Shown: positions 9,291-19,137, numbered from the stretch's first letter. The stretch is 64,000 nt of DNA from Halanaerobium salsuginis (GCF_900114545.1 NZ_FOTI01000002.1:96343-160342), one strand, 5' to 3'. Notes: generated by a model not told the origin, from the sequence alone. A program made the numbers and translations.

Positions 9291-10010
9291 TTAACTAACT
9301 GAAGTACCAATATTTTCGCCTAAAAGAACCCGCTTAATATTGCCTTCTTTTTTAACTGCAAATACTTTCAAAGGTATTTTATTATCCATACAGAGAGAAA
9401 CAGCAGTAAAGTCCATTACCCTTAAAGAATTATTTAATAGATCGATATAACTGAGATGTTCATGTTTTTTAGCATCCTCATTTATTGCTGGATCAGAATC
9501 ATAAATACCATCAACATTTTTTGCCATTAAAATTGCATCAGCTGAAATTTCTGCAGCCCTTAGAGCTGCTGTTGTATCAGTTGAGAAAAATGGATTACCA
9601 GTTCCAGCAGCAAAGATGACTACCCGACCTTTTTCCAGATGACGAATTGCTCTCCGTCTAATATAAGGCTCAGCTATCTGGCGCATTTCAATTGCAGATT
9701 GGACTCGAGTTTCTATATCAAATTTTTCAATAGCATCCTGTAAAGCCATTGCATTAATAACTGTTGCCAGCATCCCCATGTAATCTGCAGTGCCGCGGTC
9801 CATCCCTTTAGCACTACCGGCAATACCTCTAAAAATATTACCTCCACCAACTACAACTGCCATTTCTACAGCGGTTGATTTAACAACATCACTAATTTCA
9901 GCAGCTATTTTTTTTATCATTACAGGGTCAATTCCAAAACCATTATTCCCTGCCAGAGCTTCACCACTAATTTTCAGCAGTATTCTTGAGTAAACTGGTT
10001 TTTCTGTCAT
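9291..10010 (-). CDS. pyrH: UMP kinase
   Basis: Hexameric amino-acid-kinase-fold enzyme that phosphorylates UMP to [15 protein letters not shown] near the N-terminus is the phosphate-binding Lys/Gly motif, [11 protein letters not shown] follows at ~55, and [20 protein letters not shown] is the conserved triphosphate/UMP loop. Length 239 aa is normal. The ATG at 10010 has GGAGG at about 9 nt. It lies after the tsf terminator, so either read-through or an unseen promoter in the 117-nt gap drives pyrH-frr-uppS. Confidence 0.97.
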   Translation of the reverse strand: MTEKPVYSRILLKISGEALAGNNGFGIDPVMIKKIAAEISDVVKSTAVEMAVVVGGGNIFRGIAGSAKGMDRGTADYMGMLATVINAMALQDAIEKFDIETRVQSAIEMRQIAEPYIRRRAIRHLEKGRVVIFAAGTGNPFFSTDTTAALRAAEISADAILMAKNVDGIYDSDPAINEDAKKHEHLSYIDLLNNSLRVMDFTAVSLCMDNKIPLKVFAVKKEGNIKRVLLGENIGTSVS

Positions 10011-10085
10011 TATTTAATTAACCTCCATTAAATATTATTCTCTAATCTTTAGCTAATTCCTTTATTTATTAAAAACAAATTTACT

Positions 10086-10122
10086 TAAAAAAAGAGAACA
10101 CTACTGCCAGTGCTCTCTTTTT
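10086..10122 (-). terminator. Intrinsic terminator after tsf
   Basis: A 10-bp stem (10093-10102 with 10109-10118, one G-U pair) has a 6-nt loop. On the minus strand a run of T (plus-strand A 10086-10093) follows it. It closes the rpsB-tsf unit just before pyrH. Confidence 0.85.
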
Positions 10123-10127
10123 AATTA

Positions 10128-11027
10128 TTATTGATTTTTTGTTACAGCAGCTACCTCGGAAGCAAAATCTTCTTCCTTTTTCTCAATTCCCTCACCAATT
10201 TCAAAGCGAGCAAATTGTTTAACTTCCATCCCATTCTCAGCAAGAATATCAGCAACTGTTTTATCATCATCTCTAACAAAAGGCTGTTCCAGCAAGCAGA
10301 CTTGAGTATAATATTTATTAATCTTACCGTCTACAATTTGATCAATGATTTTTTCCGGTTTACCCTCATTAACCATCTGTTCATGATAAATTTTCTTTTC
10401 TTTAGCAATTGCTTCTGCATCAACTGAATCACGATCTAAAAATTCAGGATTAATAGCGGCAATATGCATTGCAATATCTTTAGCTGTTTGTTCATTTGCT
10501 TCATCATATTCGCCAGCAAAATCAACTAAAACACCAATTTTACCGCCAAGATGAATATAGCCATACAAATAACCATCAGTTTCAAATTTGGCAAATCTTC
10601 TTAAATTGATATTTTCACCAATGTTTGCAATTGCAGACTTAATAATATCATTAACTGTCTTACTATCATCTTTAAACCATTTTTCTGCACTAACAGCTTC
10701 AACATCTTCACTTGTGCTCTGCATTAAATGTTCTGAGATATCAGAAACTAGATTTTGAAAATTTTCGTTTTTAGCTACAAAATCAGTTTCAGAATTAACT
10801 TCAACCAAAATACCTTTTTGATGGTCTTCAGTTATATTTAAACTTACCAGACCTTCAGCAGCGACTCTGCCAGCTTTTTTAGCTGCAGCGGCCATTCCTT
10901 TTTCCCGTAAATGTTCAACAGCTGCTTCAATATCTCCATCAACAGCATTAAGTGCTTTTTTACAATCAAGTACTCCAGCACCGGTACGGGAACGAAGTTC
11001 TTTAATATCTTTCATTGTAACACCCAT
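10128..11027 (-). CDS. tsf: Elongation factor Ts
   Basis: Guanine nucleotide exchange factor for EF-Tu. The N-terminal UBA-like domain carries the signature ELRSRTGAGVLDCKKAL, followed by the TDFVAKN segment (SETDFVAKNENF, ~80-90) that contacts EF-Tu. Length 299 aa is typical. The ATG at 11027 has AAAGGAGG 11 nt upstream; a second ATG four codons in is possible. The C-terminus is acidic. It follows rpsB, with a hairpin in the 160-nt gap. Confidence 0.97.
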   Translation of the reverse strand: MGVTMKDIKELRSRTGAGVLDCKKALNAVDGDIEAAVEHLREKGMAAAAKKAGRVAAEGLVSLNITEDHQKGILVEVNSETDFVAKNENFQNLVSDISEHLMQSTSEDVEAVSAEKWFKDDSKTVNDIIKSAIANIGENINLRRFAKFETDGYLYGYIHLGGKIGVLVDFAGEYDEANEQTAKDIAMHIAAINPEFLDRDSVDAEAIAKEKKIYHEQMVNEGKPEKIIDQIVDGKINKYYTQVCLLEQPFVRDDDKTVADILAENGMEVKQFARFEIGEGIEKKEEDFASEVAAVTKNQ

Positions 11028-11135
11028 TTATTGAAAAACCTCCTTTTAAGATTAACTTAATTTATCGAATCTATTTAGTTCAATCAAGCTTCAGAATTTA
11101 ACTTTAATGATTAAAAGTAATTAATTTTAAACTAC

Positions 11136-11173
11136 AAAAAAAGCGCTGCAAAGCAAAAACTTTACCAGCGCCC
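11136..11173 (-). terminator. Terminator or attenuator hairpin between rpsB and tsf
   Basis: GCGCTG (11166-11171, read on the minus strand) pairs with CAGCGC (11143-11148). An inner AAAG/CTTT extension is separated from it by a small internal loop. A run of seven T follows on the minus strand. The position suggests partial termination that lowers tsf relative to rpsB. Confidence 0.75.
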
Positions 11174-11187
11174 TTTATAATTCTTAA

Positions 11188-11922
11188 TTATTCAGCAGTA
11201 TTTTCTTCAGCTTCAGTTTCTTCTACTTCAGCTTCCTGTTTACCCTGCTTGCCAGCAAGTACTGCATCAGAAATAACACTGGTGATCAATTTGACAGCTC
11301 TAATAGCATCATCATTACCAGGAATGACATAGTCTATTAAATCTGGATCACAGTTTGTATCAAGAATTGATACAATTGGAATATCCAATTTTATTGCTTC
11401 AGAAACAGCAATATCTTCTTTTCTGGCATCTGTAATAAAGATTAAATCTGGTAAACCATTCATATCTCTAATACCACCAAGGAATCTTTCGAGTTTATCG
11501 TGCTCTTTATTAAGCTCGATAACTTCTTTTTTAGGAAGGACTTCAAATACTCCGTCTTCTTCCATTTGCTCGATTTCTTCCAGACGATCAATTCTTTTTT
11601 TGATAGTATTATAATTTGTTAACATACCACCTAACCAACGCTGATTAACATAAGGCATTCCGCATCTTTCAGCTTCTTTTTTTACAGTTTCCTGCGCCTG
11701 ACGTTTAGTTCCAACAAAAAGAATTTTTTTACCTTGAGCAGCCTGTTCCTTGACAAAATCATGTGCTTTATCAATTAACTTAACAGTCTGTTGTAAATCG
11801 ATAATATAGATTCCATTTCTTTCAGTGAAAATATATGGTTTCATCTTAGGATTCCATCTTTTAGTCTGATGACCAAAGTGAACACCCGATTCGAGGAGTT
11901 GTTTCATATTAACAACTGACAT
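11188..11922 (-). CDS. rpsB: Small ribosomal subunit protein uS2
   Basis: 30S subunit protein. Typical S2 blocks are present: [22 protein letters not shown] at the N-terminus (H17, H20), [24 protein letters not shown] and the IVDTNCDP-like segment [21 protein letters not shown]. Length 244 aa includes an acidic Glu-rich tail of ~20 residues, a usual trait of halophile proteins. The ATG at 11922 has a strong GGGAGG site. Its promoter lies at 12035-12063. Confidence 0.98.
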   Translation of the reverse strand: MSVVNMKQLLESGVHFGHQTKRWNPKMKPYIFTERNGIYIIDLQQTVKLIDKAHDFVKEQAAQGKKILFVGTKRQAQETVKKEAERCGMPYVNQRWLGGMLTNYNTIKKRIDRLEEIEQMEEDGVFEVLPKKEVIELNKEHDKLERFLGGIRDMNGLPDLIFITDARKEDIAVSEAIKLDIPIVSILDTNCDPDLIDYVIPGNDDAIRAVKLITSVISDAVLAGKQGKQEAEVEETEAEENTAE

Positions 11923-12034
11923 AACTCCTGCACCTCCCTTCTGGTTTTAGCCTCCGACAGCATCTTCTTTAAATACAACTGTAAAAACAGCACCAATATT
12001 TAAATCAACTGCCGTGTGTATTTTGCCACAAAAA

Positions 12035-12063
12035 AGTATACCATAGAACCATTTAATAATCAA
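12035..12063 (-). promoter_or_regulatory. Sigma-A type promoter of rpsB-tsf
   Basis: On the minus strand, -35 TTGATT (12058-12063) and -10 TATACT (12035-12040) are 17 bp apart. Transcription would start near 12028, leaving a leader of about 105 nt with small hairpins (for example CTGTTTTTACAG) before the rpsB ribosome site. Confidence 0.75.
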
Positions 12064-12096
12064 GTCTTTTTATAAATACTTTTAAAAATAGCTAAT

Positions 12097-12879
12097 TTAT
12101 GCTTTTAATTTTTCTAATTCATCTAATAAATTATTATTGAGAACTTTAATATAAGTTCCTTTCATTCCTAAAGAACGTGATTCAATCACACCCGCACTTT
12201 CAAATTTACGTAATGCATTAACGATAACTGATCTTGTAATACCAACTCTATCAGCAACTTTACTTGCTACTAGTAAACCTTCTTCTCCATCAAGTTCTTC
12301 AAAAATGTGCTCAATAGCTTCTAATTCTGAGTAGGAGAGAGTGTCAATGGCAATTTGAACTGCAGCTTTTTTGCGCGCTTCTTTTTCAACTCTTTCACTA
12401 CGAGCTCTTAAAATCTCCATTCCAACTACAGAAGCTCCATATTCGACTAACACTAAATCTTCATCTGTAAATTCAGATCCATATCTAGCCAGAACAAGAG
12501 TTCCTAATCTATCTCCACCGCCAATAACAGGTACAATAGTTGTTAATTTGTCTTCAAATAGGCAATCTTCACCATCAGAAAATACACAATCACCATGTTT
12601 TTGCTCAATATTAGATTTTGTTTCTCTAATTCTTAGCAAACCTTTATTATATTCTTCCGGAAATTCACCATGATCGATTACTTCTTCTTCCATGATATCA
12701 CATTCAAAATCATCAAGCAGGCTATATCCTAAAATTTTACCTTTTTTGCTAGTAATATAAACATTACATTGAACTGCTTCTTTTAAAACATATGCCATAT
12801 CAGAAAAATCAACAGCATTACCACCTGTTCTCTGTAATAAACGATTTATTTTTCTACTTTTTTCTAATAAACTACCCAT
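12097..12879 (-). CDS. codY: GTP/branched-chain amino acid sensing global regulator CodY
   Basis: Global transcriptional repressor of low-GC Firmicutes that senses GTP and branched-chain amino acids. An N-terminal GAF domain (~1-155) is followed by a linker and a C-terminal winged helix-turn-helix (~200-245, with [21 protein letters not shown]). The open frame reaches 12894, but GGAGGAG lies 6 nt ahead of the ATG at 12879 and the upstream ATG has no site. I therefore start at [12 protein letters not shown] (260 aa), which aligns with the B. subtilis N-terminus. It is the last gene of hslV-hslU-codY, the same order as clpQ-clpY-codY in Bacillus. Confidence 0.96.
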   Translation of the reverse strand: MGSLLEKSRKINRLLQRTGGNAVDFSDMAYVLKEAVQCNVYITSKKGKILGYSLLDDFECDIMEEEVIDHGEFPEEYNKGLLRIRETKSNIEQKHGDCVFSDGEDCLFEDKLTTIVPVIGGGDRLGTLVLARYGSEFTDEDLVLVEYGASVVGMEILRARSERVEKEARKKAAVQIAIDTLSYSELEAIEHIFEELDGEEGLLVASKVADRVGITRSVIVNALRKFESAGVIESRSLGMKGTYIKVLNNNLLDELEKLKA

Positions 12880-12927
12880 TATTATCTCCTCCATGTTCGG
12901 TTTTAATTTTCAGTTATTAAGTTTAAT

Positions 12928-14307
12928 TTATAAAATATATTTACTTAAGTCTTTATCAGCTACAACATCTTTTAATTTTTCATTTACATATTCTAAATCA
13001 ATTTCAATTGTTTTTTCATCCATCTCTGAAGCATTGAAAGAAAGATCTTCTAATAATTTTTCCATTATTGTATGAAGCCTTCTAGCTCCAATGTTCTCTG
13101 TTTCTTCATTAACATCATAAGCGAAAGAAGAAATTTCTTCTACAGCTTTTTCGCTAAATTTAATTTCTATGCCCTCTGTATTTAAAAGTGCTTTGTATTG
13201 CTTAATTAAAGAGTTTTGCGGCAGTAATAAAATATCTTGAAAGTTTTGTCTGCTTAAACTAGCCAGATTAACTCTAAGCGGGAATCTCCCCTGCAATTCT
13301 GGAATTAAATCGGCAGGAGAAGCAACATGAAAAGCTCCAGCTGCAATAAATAAAATATGATCTGTTTTAACAGACCCGTGTTTTGTAACAACTGTTGAAC
13401 CTTCTACAATCGGCAAAATATCTCTCTGCACGCCCTGCCTCGATACTTCAGGACCAGATCCCGATTCTCTGCCGGCAATTTTATCAATTTCATCGAGAAA
13501 TATTATACCATCTTCTTCTACTTTCTCAATTGCTTCTGCTTTTACTTGTTCCATGTCAATTAATTTTTGGGCTTCAGCATCTTTTAAAATTTCCTTTGCC
13601 TGAGCTACTTTAACTTTCTTGCTTTTCTTTTTATTAGGAAAAATATTACCTAGCATATCCTGAAAGTTAATTCCCATTTCTTCAACCCCTGAACCAGAAA
13701 ATACTTCCATCATCTGGGGAGCAGTTTCTTCAACTTCAATTTCAATTAATTGCTCATCAAACTTGCCGGATTCAACTCGTTTAAACATTCTTTGTCGTCT
13801 AGCTGCAGTTCTTGCATCTAATTCATTACTTTTTTTATTTACATCATCTACCAGGTTAGAAAAATATTCTTCATCTTTATTTTTCTGAGTAGGAAGCATT
13901 GCATCTACTATCCTGGAAATTGCCATTTTTTCAGCTTCAGACTCAACTTCTGCTATTTTATCTTCTTTAATCATTCTAATTGCAGATTCAGTGAGATCTC
14001 TCACCATTGATTCTACATCTCTTCCTACATAACCTACTTCAGTAAATTTAGTTACCTCTATTTTTATAAAGGGAGCCCTGGCAATCTTAGCCAGTCTTCT
14101 GGCAATTTCAGTTTTTCCAACTCCTGTTGGACCAATCATTAAAATGTTTTTCGGAATAATTTCCTCTTTCATTTTAGGATCAACTAATTTTCTACGATAT
14201 CTATTTCTTAACGCAATAGCAACTGCTTTTTTAGCCTCTTTTTGGCCTATTATGTATTTATCAAGTTCAGTTACTATTTCTCTGGGAGTTAATTGTTTTT
14301 TATTCAC
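12928..14307 (-). CDS. hslU: ATP-dependent protease ATPase subunit HslU (ClpY)
   Basis: AAA+ unfoldase that feeds proteins to the HslV peptidase. With a GTG start at 14307 the protein is 459 aa; Walker A GPTGVGKT is at 59-66 and Walker [10 protein letters not shown] lies in the middle. The acidic/Lys-rich intermediate I domain is at ~105-240, and GRFPLRV and the C-terminal sensor-2 region [15 protein letters not shown] are intact. The frame continues to another GTG at 14322, but AGGAGGTGAG would abut it; the GTG at 14307 gives [12 protein letters not shown], matching Bacillus ClpY. It overlaps hslV by 8 nt. Confidence 0.95.
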   Translation of the reverse strand: MNKKQLTPREIVTELDKYIIGQKEAKKAVAIALRNRYRRKLVDPKMKEEIIPKNILMIGPTGVGKTEIARRLAKIARAPFIKIEVTKFTEVGYVGRDVESMVRDLTESAIRMIKEDKIAEVESEAEKMAISRIVDAMLPTQKNKDEEYFSNLVDDVNKKSNELDARTAARRQRMFKRVESGKFDEQLIEIEVEETAPQMMEVFSGSGVEEMGINFQDMLGNIFPNKKKSKKVKVAQAKEILKDAEAQKLIDMEQVKAEAIEKVEEDGIIFLDEIDKIAGRESGSGPEVSRQGVQRDILPIVEGSTVVTKHGSVKTDHILFIAAGAFHVASPADLIPELQGRFPLRVNLASLSRQNFQDILLLPQNSLIKQYKALLNTEGIEIKFSEKAVEEISSFAYDVNEETENIGARRLHTIMEKLLEDLSFNASEMDEKTIEIDLEYVNEKLKDVVADKDLSKYIL

Positions 14308-14869
14308 TTGCGTCTGGCTCACCTCCTGCTAATTCTTCAACTACGATATTATTATTGGTATAAATACAAATAGAAGCCGCTATTTGTAACGCTTCTCTGG
14401 CAATATTTCCTGCCTGCAGCCCCTGACTATGATTAGTCAAAGCAGTAGCTGCTGCCCTGGCATAAGGACCACCAGAACCTATAGCAGTAATATTGGCATC
14501 TGGCTCAATTACATCGCCATTACCTGAAATTATCAGAATTTCATCCAGATTTGCAACAATTAGCAAAGCTTCAAGTTTTCTTAAAATTTTATCAGTTCGC
14601 CAGTCTTTCGCTAATTCAACAGCAGCTCTTTGCAGACTACCGTGATATTCTTCAAGTTTAGCTTCAAACTTTTCAAATAACGTAAACGCATCAGCAGATG
14701 TACCGGCAAAACCAGCTAAAATTTTTCCATTATATAGTCTTCTAACTTTTTTGGCTGTACCTTTCATAATTGTATTACCTAAAGTGACCTGGCCGTCACC
14801 AGCCATAGCCATACAATTATCATGTTTAACAGCAACTATTGTAGTTGCTTTAAAGTCTGTGATTGACAA
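14300..14869 (-). CDS. hslV: ATP-dependent protease peptidase subunit HslV (ClpQ), TTG start
   Basis: Proteasome-like peptidase forming a double hexamer capped by HslU. The first ATG in the open frame (14962) lies inside the promoter, so it cannot be used. TTG at 14869 has AAAGGAGG 7 nt ahead and gives 189 aa. The family core begins TTIVAVKH at residues 9-16, then GDGQVT and [15 protein letters not shown]. The usual mature enzyme starts directly at Thr-Thr, whereas here eight residues (M-S-I-T-D-F-K-A) precede it, resembling the short ClpQ extension of Bacillus whose nucleophile is Ser2. Ser2 or Thr9 could therefore be catalytic. Confidence 0.93.
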   Translation of the reverse strand: MSITDFKATTIVAVKHDNCMAMAGDGQVTLGNTIMKGTAKKVRRLYNGKILAGFAGTSADAFTLFEKFEAKLEEYHGSLQRAAVELAKDWRTDKILRKLEALLIVANLDEILIISGNGDVIEPDANITAIGSGGPYARAAATALTNHSQGLQAGNIAREALQIAASICIYTNNNIVVEELAGGEPDASE

Positions 14870-14946
14870 TTTAGAACCTCCTTTACTTATAAGCTTATTT
14901 TTTAAATTGTCACATGATTCAAAATATTTTATTATATTTATTTTAT

Positions 14947-14976
14947 ATATTACCACAATCAAACTAAAAAAGTCAA
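14947..14976 (-). promoter_or_regulatory. Promoter of hslV-hslU-codY
   Basis: On the minus strand, -35 TTGACT (14971-14976), an 18-bp spacer and -10 TAATAT (14947-14952). The predicted start near 14940 leaves a ~70-nt leader before the TTG start of hslV. Confidence 0.65.
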
Positions 14977-15052
14977 GTTTTAGCTATTTATTTCACAATT
15001 TTTTTAATAATATAATAAAATAGTTAATAAAAATCTATTTTAAATAATCAGT

Positions 15053-15153
15053 GACTGGAAATCTCTGGAGAAAACGCTTTCTTAAAAAGCATTTTCAAAC
15101 TTATATAAGTTATAATAATTATTATTTTAAAATACAAATCTTAATTTCCAGTC
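15053..15153. repeat. Inverted-repeat element, possibly a structured RNA or MITE-like unit
   Basis: Perfect 10-bp terminal inverted repeats, GACTGGAAAT (15053-15062) and its complement (15144-15153), enclose 81 nt. Inside are an 11-bp hairpin with a 5-nt loop (15070-15096, one G-U wobble if read as minus-strand RNA) and a 12-bp palindrome ACTTATATAAGT (15099-15110). There is no open frame and no terminal T run. It occupies the gap between topA (ends 15170) and the hslV promoter. It could be the 3' UTR of the topA transcript, a small RNA or a short mobile repeat; a copy elsewhere in the genome would decide. Confidence 0.5.
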
Positions 15154-15169
15154 TTAATTATCAGTCTTA

Positions 15170-17248
15170 TTAATCAGCTTTTTCAATATGTCCACACTCT
15201 TTATTTGTACATTTATAATGCTTTCCCTTTGCCTTAGTTGTCTTTTCAACCATTAAACTTCCACAATCAGGACAAGGTTTTTTAACAGGTTTGTTCCAGA
15301 CCATAAAGTTACAATCAGGATAATTACTACAGCCATAGAAAGTTCGGCCTTTTTTGGTTGTTCTTTCAATAATCTCCCCATCTTCACAATCAGGACAATC
15401 AACACCTGTCTTTACCAAATAGGGTTTAGTATTTTTACACTCAGGATAGCTGGAGCAGGCCAAAAACTTGCCATACCTACCATATTTAACTACCATAGGA
15501 CTGCCGCATTTTTCACATACTTCATCTGTTTCTTCAACAATCTGAATTTTTTCCATGTTTTCTCTGGCATTTTCCAGGCGCTCAAAGAATGGTTCATAAA
15601 AATCTCTTAAAACCTTTTTCCATTCTTCGCTGCCATTTTCTATTTCATCAAGCTGTTTTTCCAGACCAGCTGTAAATTCTACATCTGTAACATCTGGAAA
15701 ATATTCGCTTAATAATTCAGTTACAGTTTCTCCTAATTCAGTCGGTTTTAAATATTTACCTTCTTTTTTTACATAATCACGCGAAACTATAGTAGAAAGA
15801 GTTGGTGCATAGGTACTTGGTCGACCAATTCCTTCTTCTTCCAGAGTTTTTACCAAACTCGCTTCCGAATATCTCGGCGGTGGAGTTGTAAAATGTTGTT
15901 CTGGATTTGTTTCAGTTAAATTATAAATATCCCCTTCTTTTAACTTAGGAAGATCTATTTCATCTTCTTTTTCTTTGCCAGTTAAAATAAGATGGCCCGG
16001 GAATAATAACCGTGATCCACTTACCCTAAATTTATATTTATCTGCAACTAAAAACTGCGCTGAAATACTTTCGTAAAGCGCTGAACTCATCTGACTGGCA
16101 ACAAATCTTTTCCAAATTAAATCATATAATTTATATTGATCTTCACTTAAAAAGGATTTTATACGAGCTGGAGTTCTTTCAGTATCAGTTGGTCGAATTG
16201 CCTCATGGGCATCCTGAGCATTTTTATTGTTTTTGCTTTTTCTTTTACTGCTGCGCAAAAACTTTTCACCGTAATTTTCTAAAATATGGTCGTGTGCTCC
16301 GGCCTTAGCTTCTTCTGACAGTCTTGTACTATCTGTTCTAATATAACTTATTAAACCAACTGTTCCTGAACTGCCAACATCAATTCCTTCATATAATTGT
16401 TGAGCCAGATACATGGTTTTTTTGGCACTAAAATTAAGCAAACTGGAAGCGCGCTGCTGTAAAGTACTAGTTGTAAAAGGTGCTTTAGGGTTACGACGTC
16501 TTTTCCTTTTTTTAACTTTGATTATTTCAAAATCTTGCCCTTTTATTTCAGCAATTATTTCATTTACAGCTGCCTGATTTTCCAATTTATATTTTTTGTT
16601 ATCAATTCTATATAAATCAGCTTTTAAATTTTCTTTATCTTTTTGCAAAGTAACTTCAAGACTCCAATATTCTTCTTCATCAAAATTTCTGATTTCTTCT
16701 TCGCGAGCACAAATTATTTTTACTGCAACAGACTGAACCCTACCTGCACTCAAACCTTTTCTTACTTTTTTCCATAATAAAGGACTCAAACGATAACCAA
16801 CAAGTCTATCCAAAAGTCTTCTTGCCTGCTGAGCATCAACAAGGTTTTTATCAATGGTTCTGGGATTTTTAATTGCATTTTTAATTGCATTTTTAGTTAT
16901 TTCATTAAATTCAATGCGATTATTTTCTGCTTCAGACAATTTTAAAGCATGTGATAAATGCCATGAGATCGCTTCTCCTTCGCGATCAGGGTCAGTTGCA
17001 AGATAAACTTCTTTGCTTTTTTTAGCAGCTTTACGCAGCTTATTTAAAGTTTTACCTTTACCTCTAATTGTAATATAATTTGGTTCAAAATCATTTTCAA
17101 GATCAATGCCTAACTTACTCTTGGGAAGATCAATTACATGTCCCATTGAAGCTTCAACTTTATAGTTCCTACCCAAAAATTTCGCAATAGTTTTAGCCTT
17201 AGCTGGTGATTCAACTATAACTAAATTTTTACTTGTTTTTTTTGCCAT
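15170..17248 (-). CDS. topA: DNA topoisomerase I
   Basis: Type IA topoisomerase that relaxes negative supercoils. The Toprim domain opens with VIVESPAKAKTI (residues 10-21) and carries TDPDREGEA at ~86-94. The catalytic Tyr302 lies in GLISYIRTDS. The C-terminus has three Cys4 zinc-ribbon repeats (about 585-690) of the CxxC...C...C type, e.g. CEKCGSPM and CPDCEDGE. Length 692 aa matches Firmicute TopA. The ATG at 17248 has GGAGG. Gene order dprA-smg-topA is the same as in many bacteria. Confidence 0.97.
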   Translation of the reverse strand: MAKKTSKNLVIVESPAKAKTIAKFLGRNYKVEASMGHVIDLPKSKLGIDLENDFEPNYITIRGKGKTLNKLRKAAKKSKEVYLATDPDREGEAISWHLSHALKLSEAENNRIEFNEITKNAIKNAIKNPRTIDKNLVDAQQARRLLDRLVGYRLSPLLWKKVRKGLSAGRVQSVAVKIICAREEEIRNFDEEEYWSLEVTLQKDKENLKADLYRIDNKKYKLENQAAVNEIIAEIKGQDFEIIKVKKRKRRRNPKAPFTTSTLQQRASSLLNFSAKKTMYLAQQLYEGIDVGSSGTVGLISYIRTDSTRLSEEAKAGAHDHILENYGEKFLRSSKRKSKNNKNAQDAHEAIRPTDTERTPARIKSFLSEDQYKLYDLIWKRFVASQMSSALYESISAQFLVADKYKFRVSGSRLLFPGHLILTGKEKEDEIDLPKLKEGDIYNLTETNPEQHFTTPPPRYSEASLVKTLEEEGIGRPSTYAPTLSTIVSRDYVKKEGKYLKPTELGETVTELLSEYFPDVTDVEFTAGLEKQLDEIENGSEEWKKVLRDFYEPFFERLENARENMEKIQIVEETDEVCEKCGSPMVVKYGRYGKFLACSSYPECKNTKPYLVKTGVDCPDCEDGEIIERTTKKGRTFYGCSNYPDCNFMVWNKPVKKPCPDCGSLMVEKTTKAKGKHYKCTNKECGHIEKAD

Positions 17249-17279
17249 TAAATTTATACCTCCAGTAAACTTTTATTGC

Positions 17280-17768
17280 CTAGTTTACCCTTTGATATTT
17301 TAAAATACTACTATTAAATTCAGCAATTTCATCAGATATTAAGTAGAGTGTCTCATTATCCTCAACAACATCATTAATAATTTCCCAGACCAGATCAGGT
17401 TTGAGTTCATTATAAACTGCAAAATTCATCATTCTAAATATTATAATTTCTAATTGGTCAGCACTTAAAATTCCTAATTTATTTAATTTAAGAATCAGTT
17501 TTCTAACATCATTATCAAAATATACTTTTTCAGTTTTAGTAAAAACTCTATTATAACCACTCTTCATGGCATAATCTATATAAAAATCCTGATCACCTGC
17601 TGTAATGACTTCGTTAAAAACAACTGTAAAAGCTGCTTTAATATTCTCGATACTATAACCACTATCTTCTAGTTCAATGATAATTTCATCCTGTTCTAAC
17701 CAGAGATCCTGGTCATTCAACATTTTCTTAATTAAAATACTCAGTATCTCAATAACATCTCTATTCAT
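17280..17768 (-). CDS. smg: Smg/DUF494 family protein
   Basis: Small acidic protein with no known biochemical activity. I assign it to DUF494 (Smg) from its pattern: an N-terminal helical part (VIEILSILIKKM, then IIIELEDSGYSIENIKAA), a VFTKTEKVYFDNDVRKLILKL-type middle where Smg proteins carry a similar R-x-F-T/S block, and a C-terminal helix pair (DLVWEIINDVV). The setting between dprA and topA is the usual smg locus. The ribosome site AAAGGAG lies ~27 nt upstream of the ATG, with a small GGGC/GCC hairpin in between, which is unusual. Confidence 0.75.
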   Translation of the reverse strand: MNRDVIEILSILIKKMLNDQDLWLEQDEIIIELEDSGYSIENIKAAFTVVFNEVITAGDQDFYIDYAMKSGYNRVFTKTEKVYFDNDVRKLILKLNKLGILSADQLEIIIFRMMNFAVYNELKPDLVWEIINDVVEDNETLYLISDEIAEFNSSILKYQRVN

Positions 17769-17831
17769 ATAATTCAGGCTTTTTCGCCCGATATACTCCT
17801 TTCAAAATAAAAATCTTTAACTAGTATATTA

Positions 17832-18977
17832 TTATATTGGTTTAATTAGATTTTGTAAACCCTTAAAATGATATTTTTTACCTTTTAATCTAATTATAAT
17901 CTTTAATAACTGTAACTTCAGTAAAATTTTATCAACTTTTCCACTCGATAAACCACTATATCTTAAAATATCATCATAGTATAATTCTACTTCATGTTGA
18001 AATAATTTTAAAATCTTAATTTCATCTTTATCTAGGTCTGGGTAAACTTCATTTAATTCTTCTTTGCTTGTTAAATAATTATCATCAACTATTGTCCTTG
18101 ATTTTAAATAATCAGTTAAATAGTCAATAATATCTTCAATCCCGGTGAAAATTGCTGCCCCTTTTTTTATTAACCTATTTGAGCCAACTGCAGTTGGTCG
18201 ATCAATATTTGCAGGAACAGCCATAATATCTTTACCTTGATCGAGGGCATAATCAACAGTAATTAAAGTTCCACTTTTCGCTCCAGCTTCAACTACTAAA
18301 ACTAAATCTGCCAGTCCACTAATCAAACGATTACGGCGAGGAAAATTAGCTGGTTTAGGAGCAACAGCAGGATTAAATTCAGTTAATAAAAGCCCTGAAT
18401 GAGCAATTTTATTAAAAATAAGTTTATTTTGCGATGGATAGATATAATCAAATCCATTCCCTAAAATAGCAGTTGTAATACCTGAATCAATACTTAAAGC
18501 ACCTTTATGGGCAGTTACATCAATTCCAGCTGCTAAACCGCTAATTATATTTATCCCTCGCTGAGCTAGAAGACTGGCAGTTCTAAAAGCAACTTTTCTA
18601 CCATAAATTGTAGAATTTCTAGCTCCAATTATAGCAACTGCTGGCAGCTGAAAGTTTATTTCACCACGATAAAATAAAACTGGTGGAGAATCATAAATTT
18701 CTTTTAATTTTGTAGGATATTCATCTTTTAAAATTGTTAAAATATTTATAGAGGATTTTTTTAAACTTCTACTAAGCAGTTCTGGTTGAAAACTATCTCT
18801 ATTTTTTAGTAAGACTTTTATTTTACGTTTAGTTAAACCTATTTTCTGTAAAGACTGATAATTTAACCGCCATAATTCTGCTAAAGAATTGGTCTTTTCT
18901 AATAAATTTAAAATAGTGATCGGGCCAAATCCAGTTAAGTTATTGAGAAAAACTATTCGCAGATCTTCTTTATCCAT
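17832..18977 (-). CDS. dprA: DNA processing protein DprA (Smf)
   Basis: Loads RecA on incoming single-stranded DNA during natural transformation. An N-terminal SAM/HhH-like region (LNNLTGFGPITILNLL), then the Rossmann-fold core with GARNSTIYGRKVA, ISGLAAGIDVTAHKGAL, FPRRNRLISGLA and EAGAKSGTLITVDYALDQG, and finally a winged-helix C-terminus. I start at the ATG at 18977 (381 aa) because AGGAGG is 7 nt upstream; the longer frame to 19031 begins inside the promoter. Together with comM it suggests that transformation functions are retained, although no uptake machinery is in this window. Confidence 0.95.
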   Translation of the reverse strand: MDKEDLRIVFLNNLTGFGPITILNLLEKTNSLAELWRLNYQSLQKIGLTKRKIKVLLKNRDSFQPELLSRSLKKSSINILTILKDEYPTKLKEIYDSPPVLFYRGEINFQLPAVAIIGARNSTIYGRKVAFRTASLLAQRGINIISGLAAGIDVTAHKGALSIDSGITTAILGNGFDYIYPSQNKLIFNKIAHSGLLLTEFNPAVAPKPANFPRRNRLISGLADLVLVVEAGAKSGTLITVDYALDQGKDIMAVPANIDRPTAVGSNRLIKKGAAIFTGIEDIIDYLTDYLKSRTIVDDNYLTSKEELNEVYPDLDKDEIKILKLFQHEVELYYDDILRYSGLSSGKVDKILLKLQLLKIIIRLKGKKYHFKGLQNLIKPI

Positions 18978-19002
18978 TTTTTTCCTCCTTAATTTTAAAA
19001 TT

Positions 19003-19031
19003 ATTATATATCCATTTATTGTAAATTTCAA
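19003..19031 (-). promoter_or_regulatory. Sigma-A type promoter of dprA-smg-topA
   Basis: On the minus strand, -35 TTGAAA (19026-19031), a 17-bp spacer and -10 TATAAT (19003-19008). The start lies about 20 nt ahead of the dprA ATG at 18977. This is one of the clearest promoters in the window. Confidence 0.8.
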
Positions 19032-19137
19032 CCTGTTTTCGTCTTTACTTAAAGGAATAATTAAATTATTCGAGAAAATAATAATATGGATTTAATTTAA
19101 ATAACCTATTTAAATAGCAGTAAAAGGGAGGTAATCT

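Noticed and set aside
12900..12925. CodY-box-like AATTTTCAG between hslU and codY
   Set aside because: Only the left half matches AATTTTCWGAAAATT, with at least four mismatches on the right; expected by chance in AT-rich DNA.
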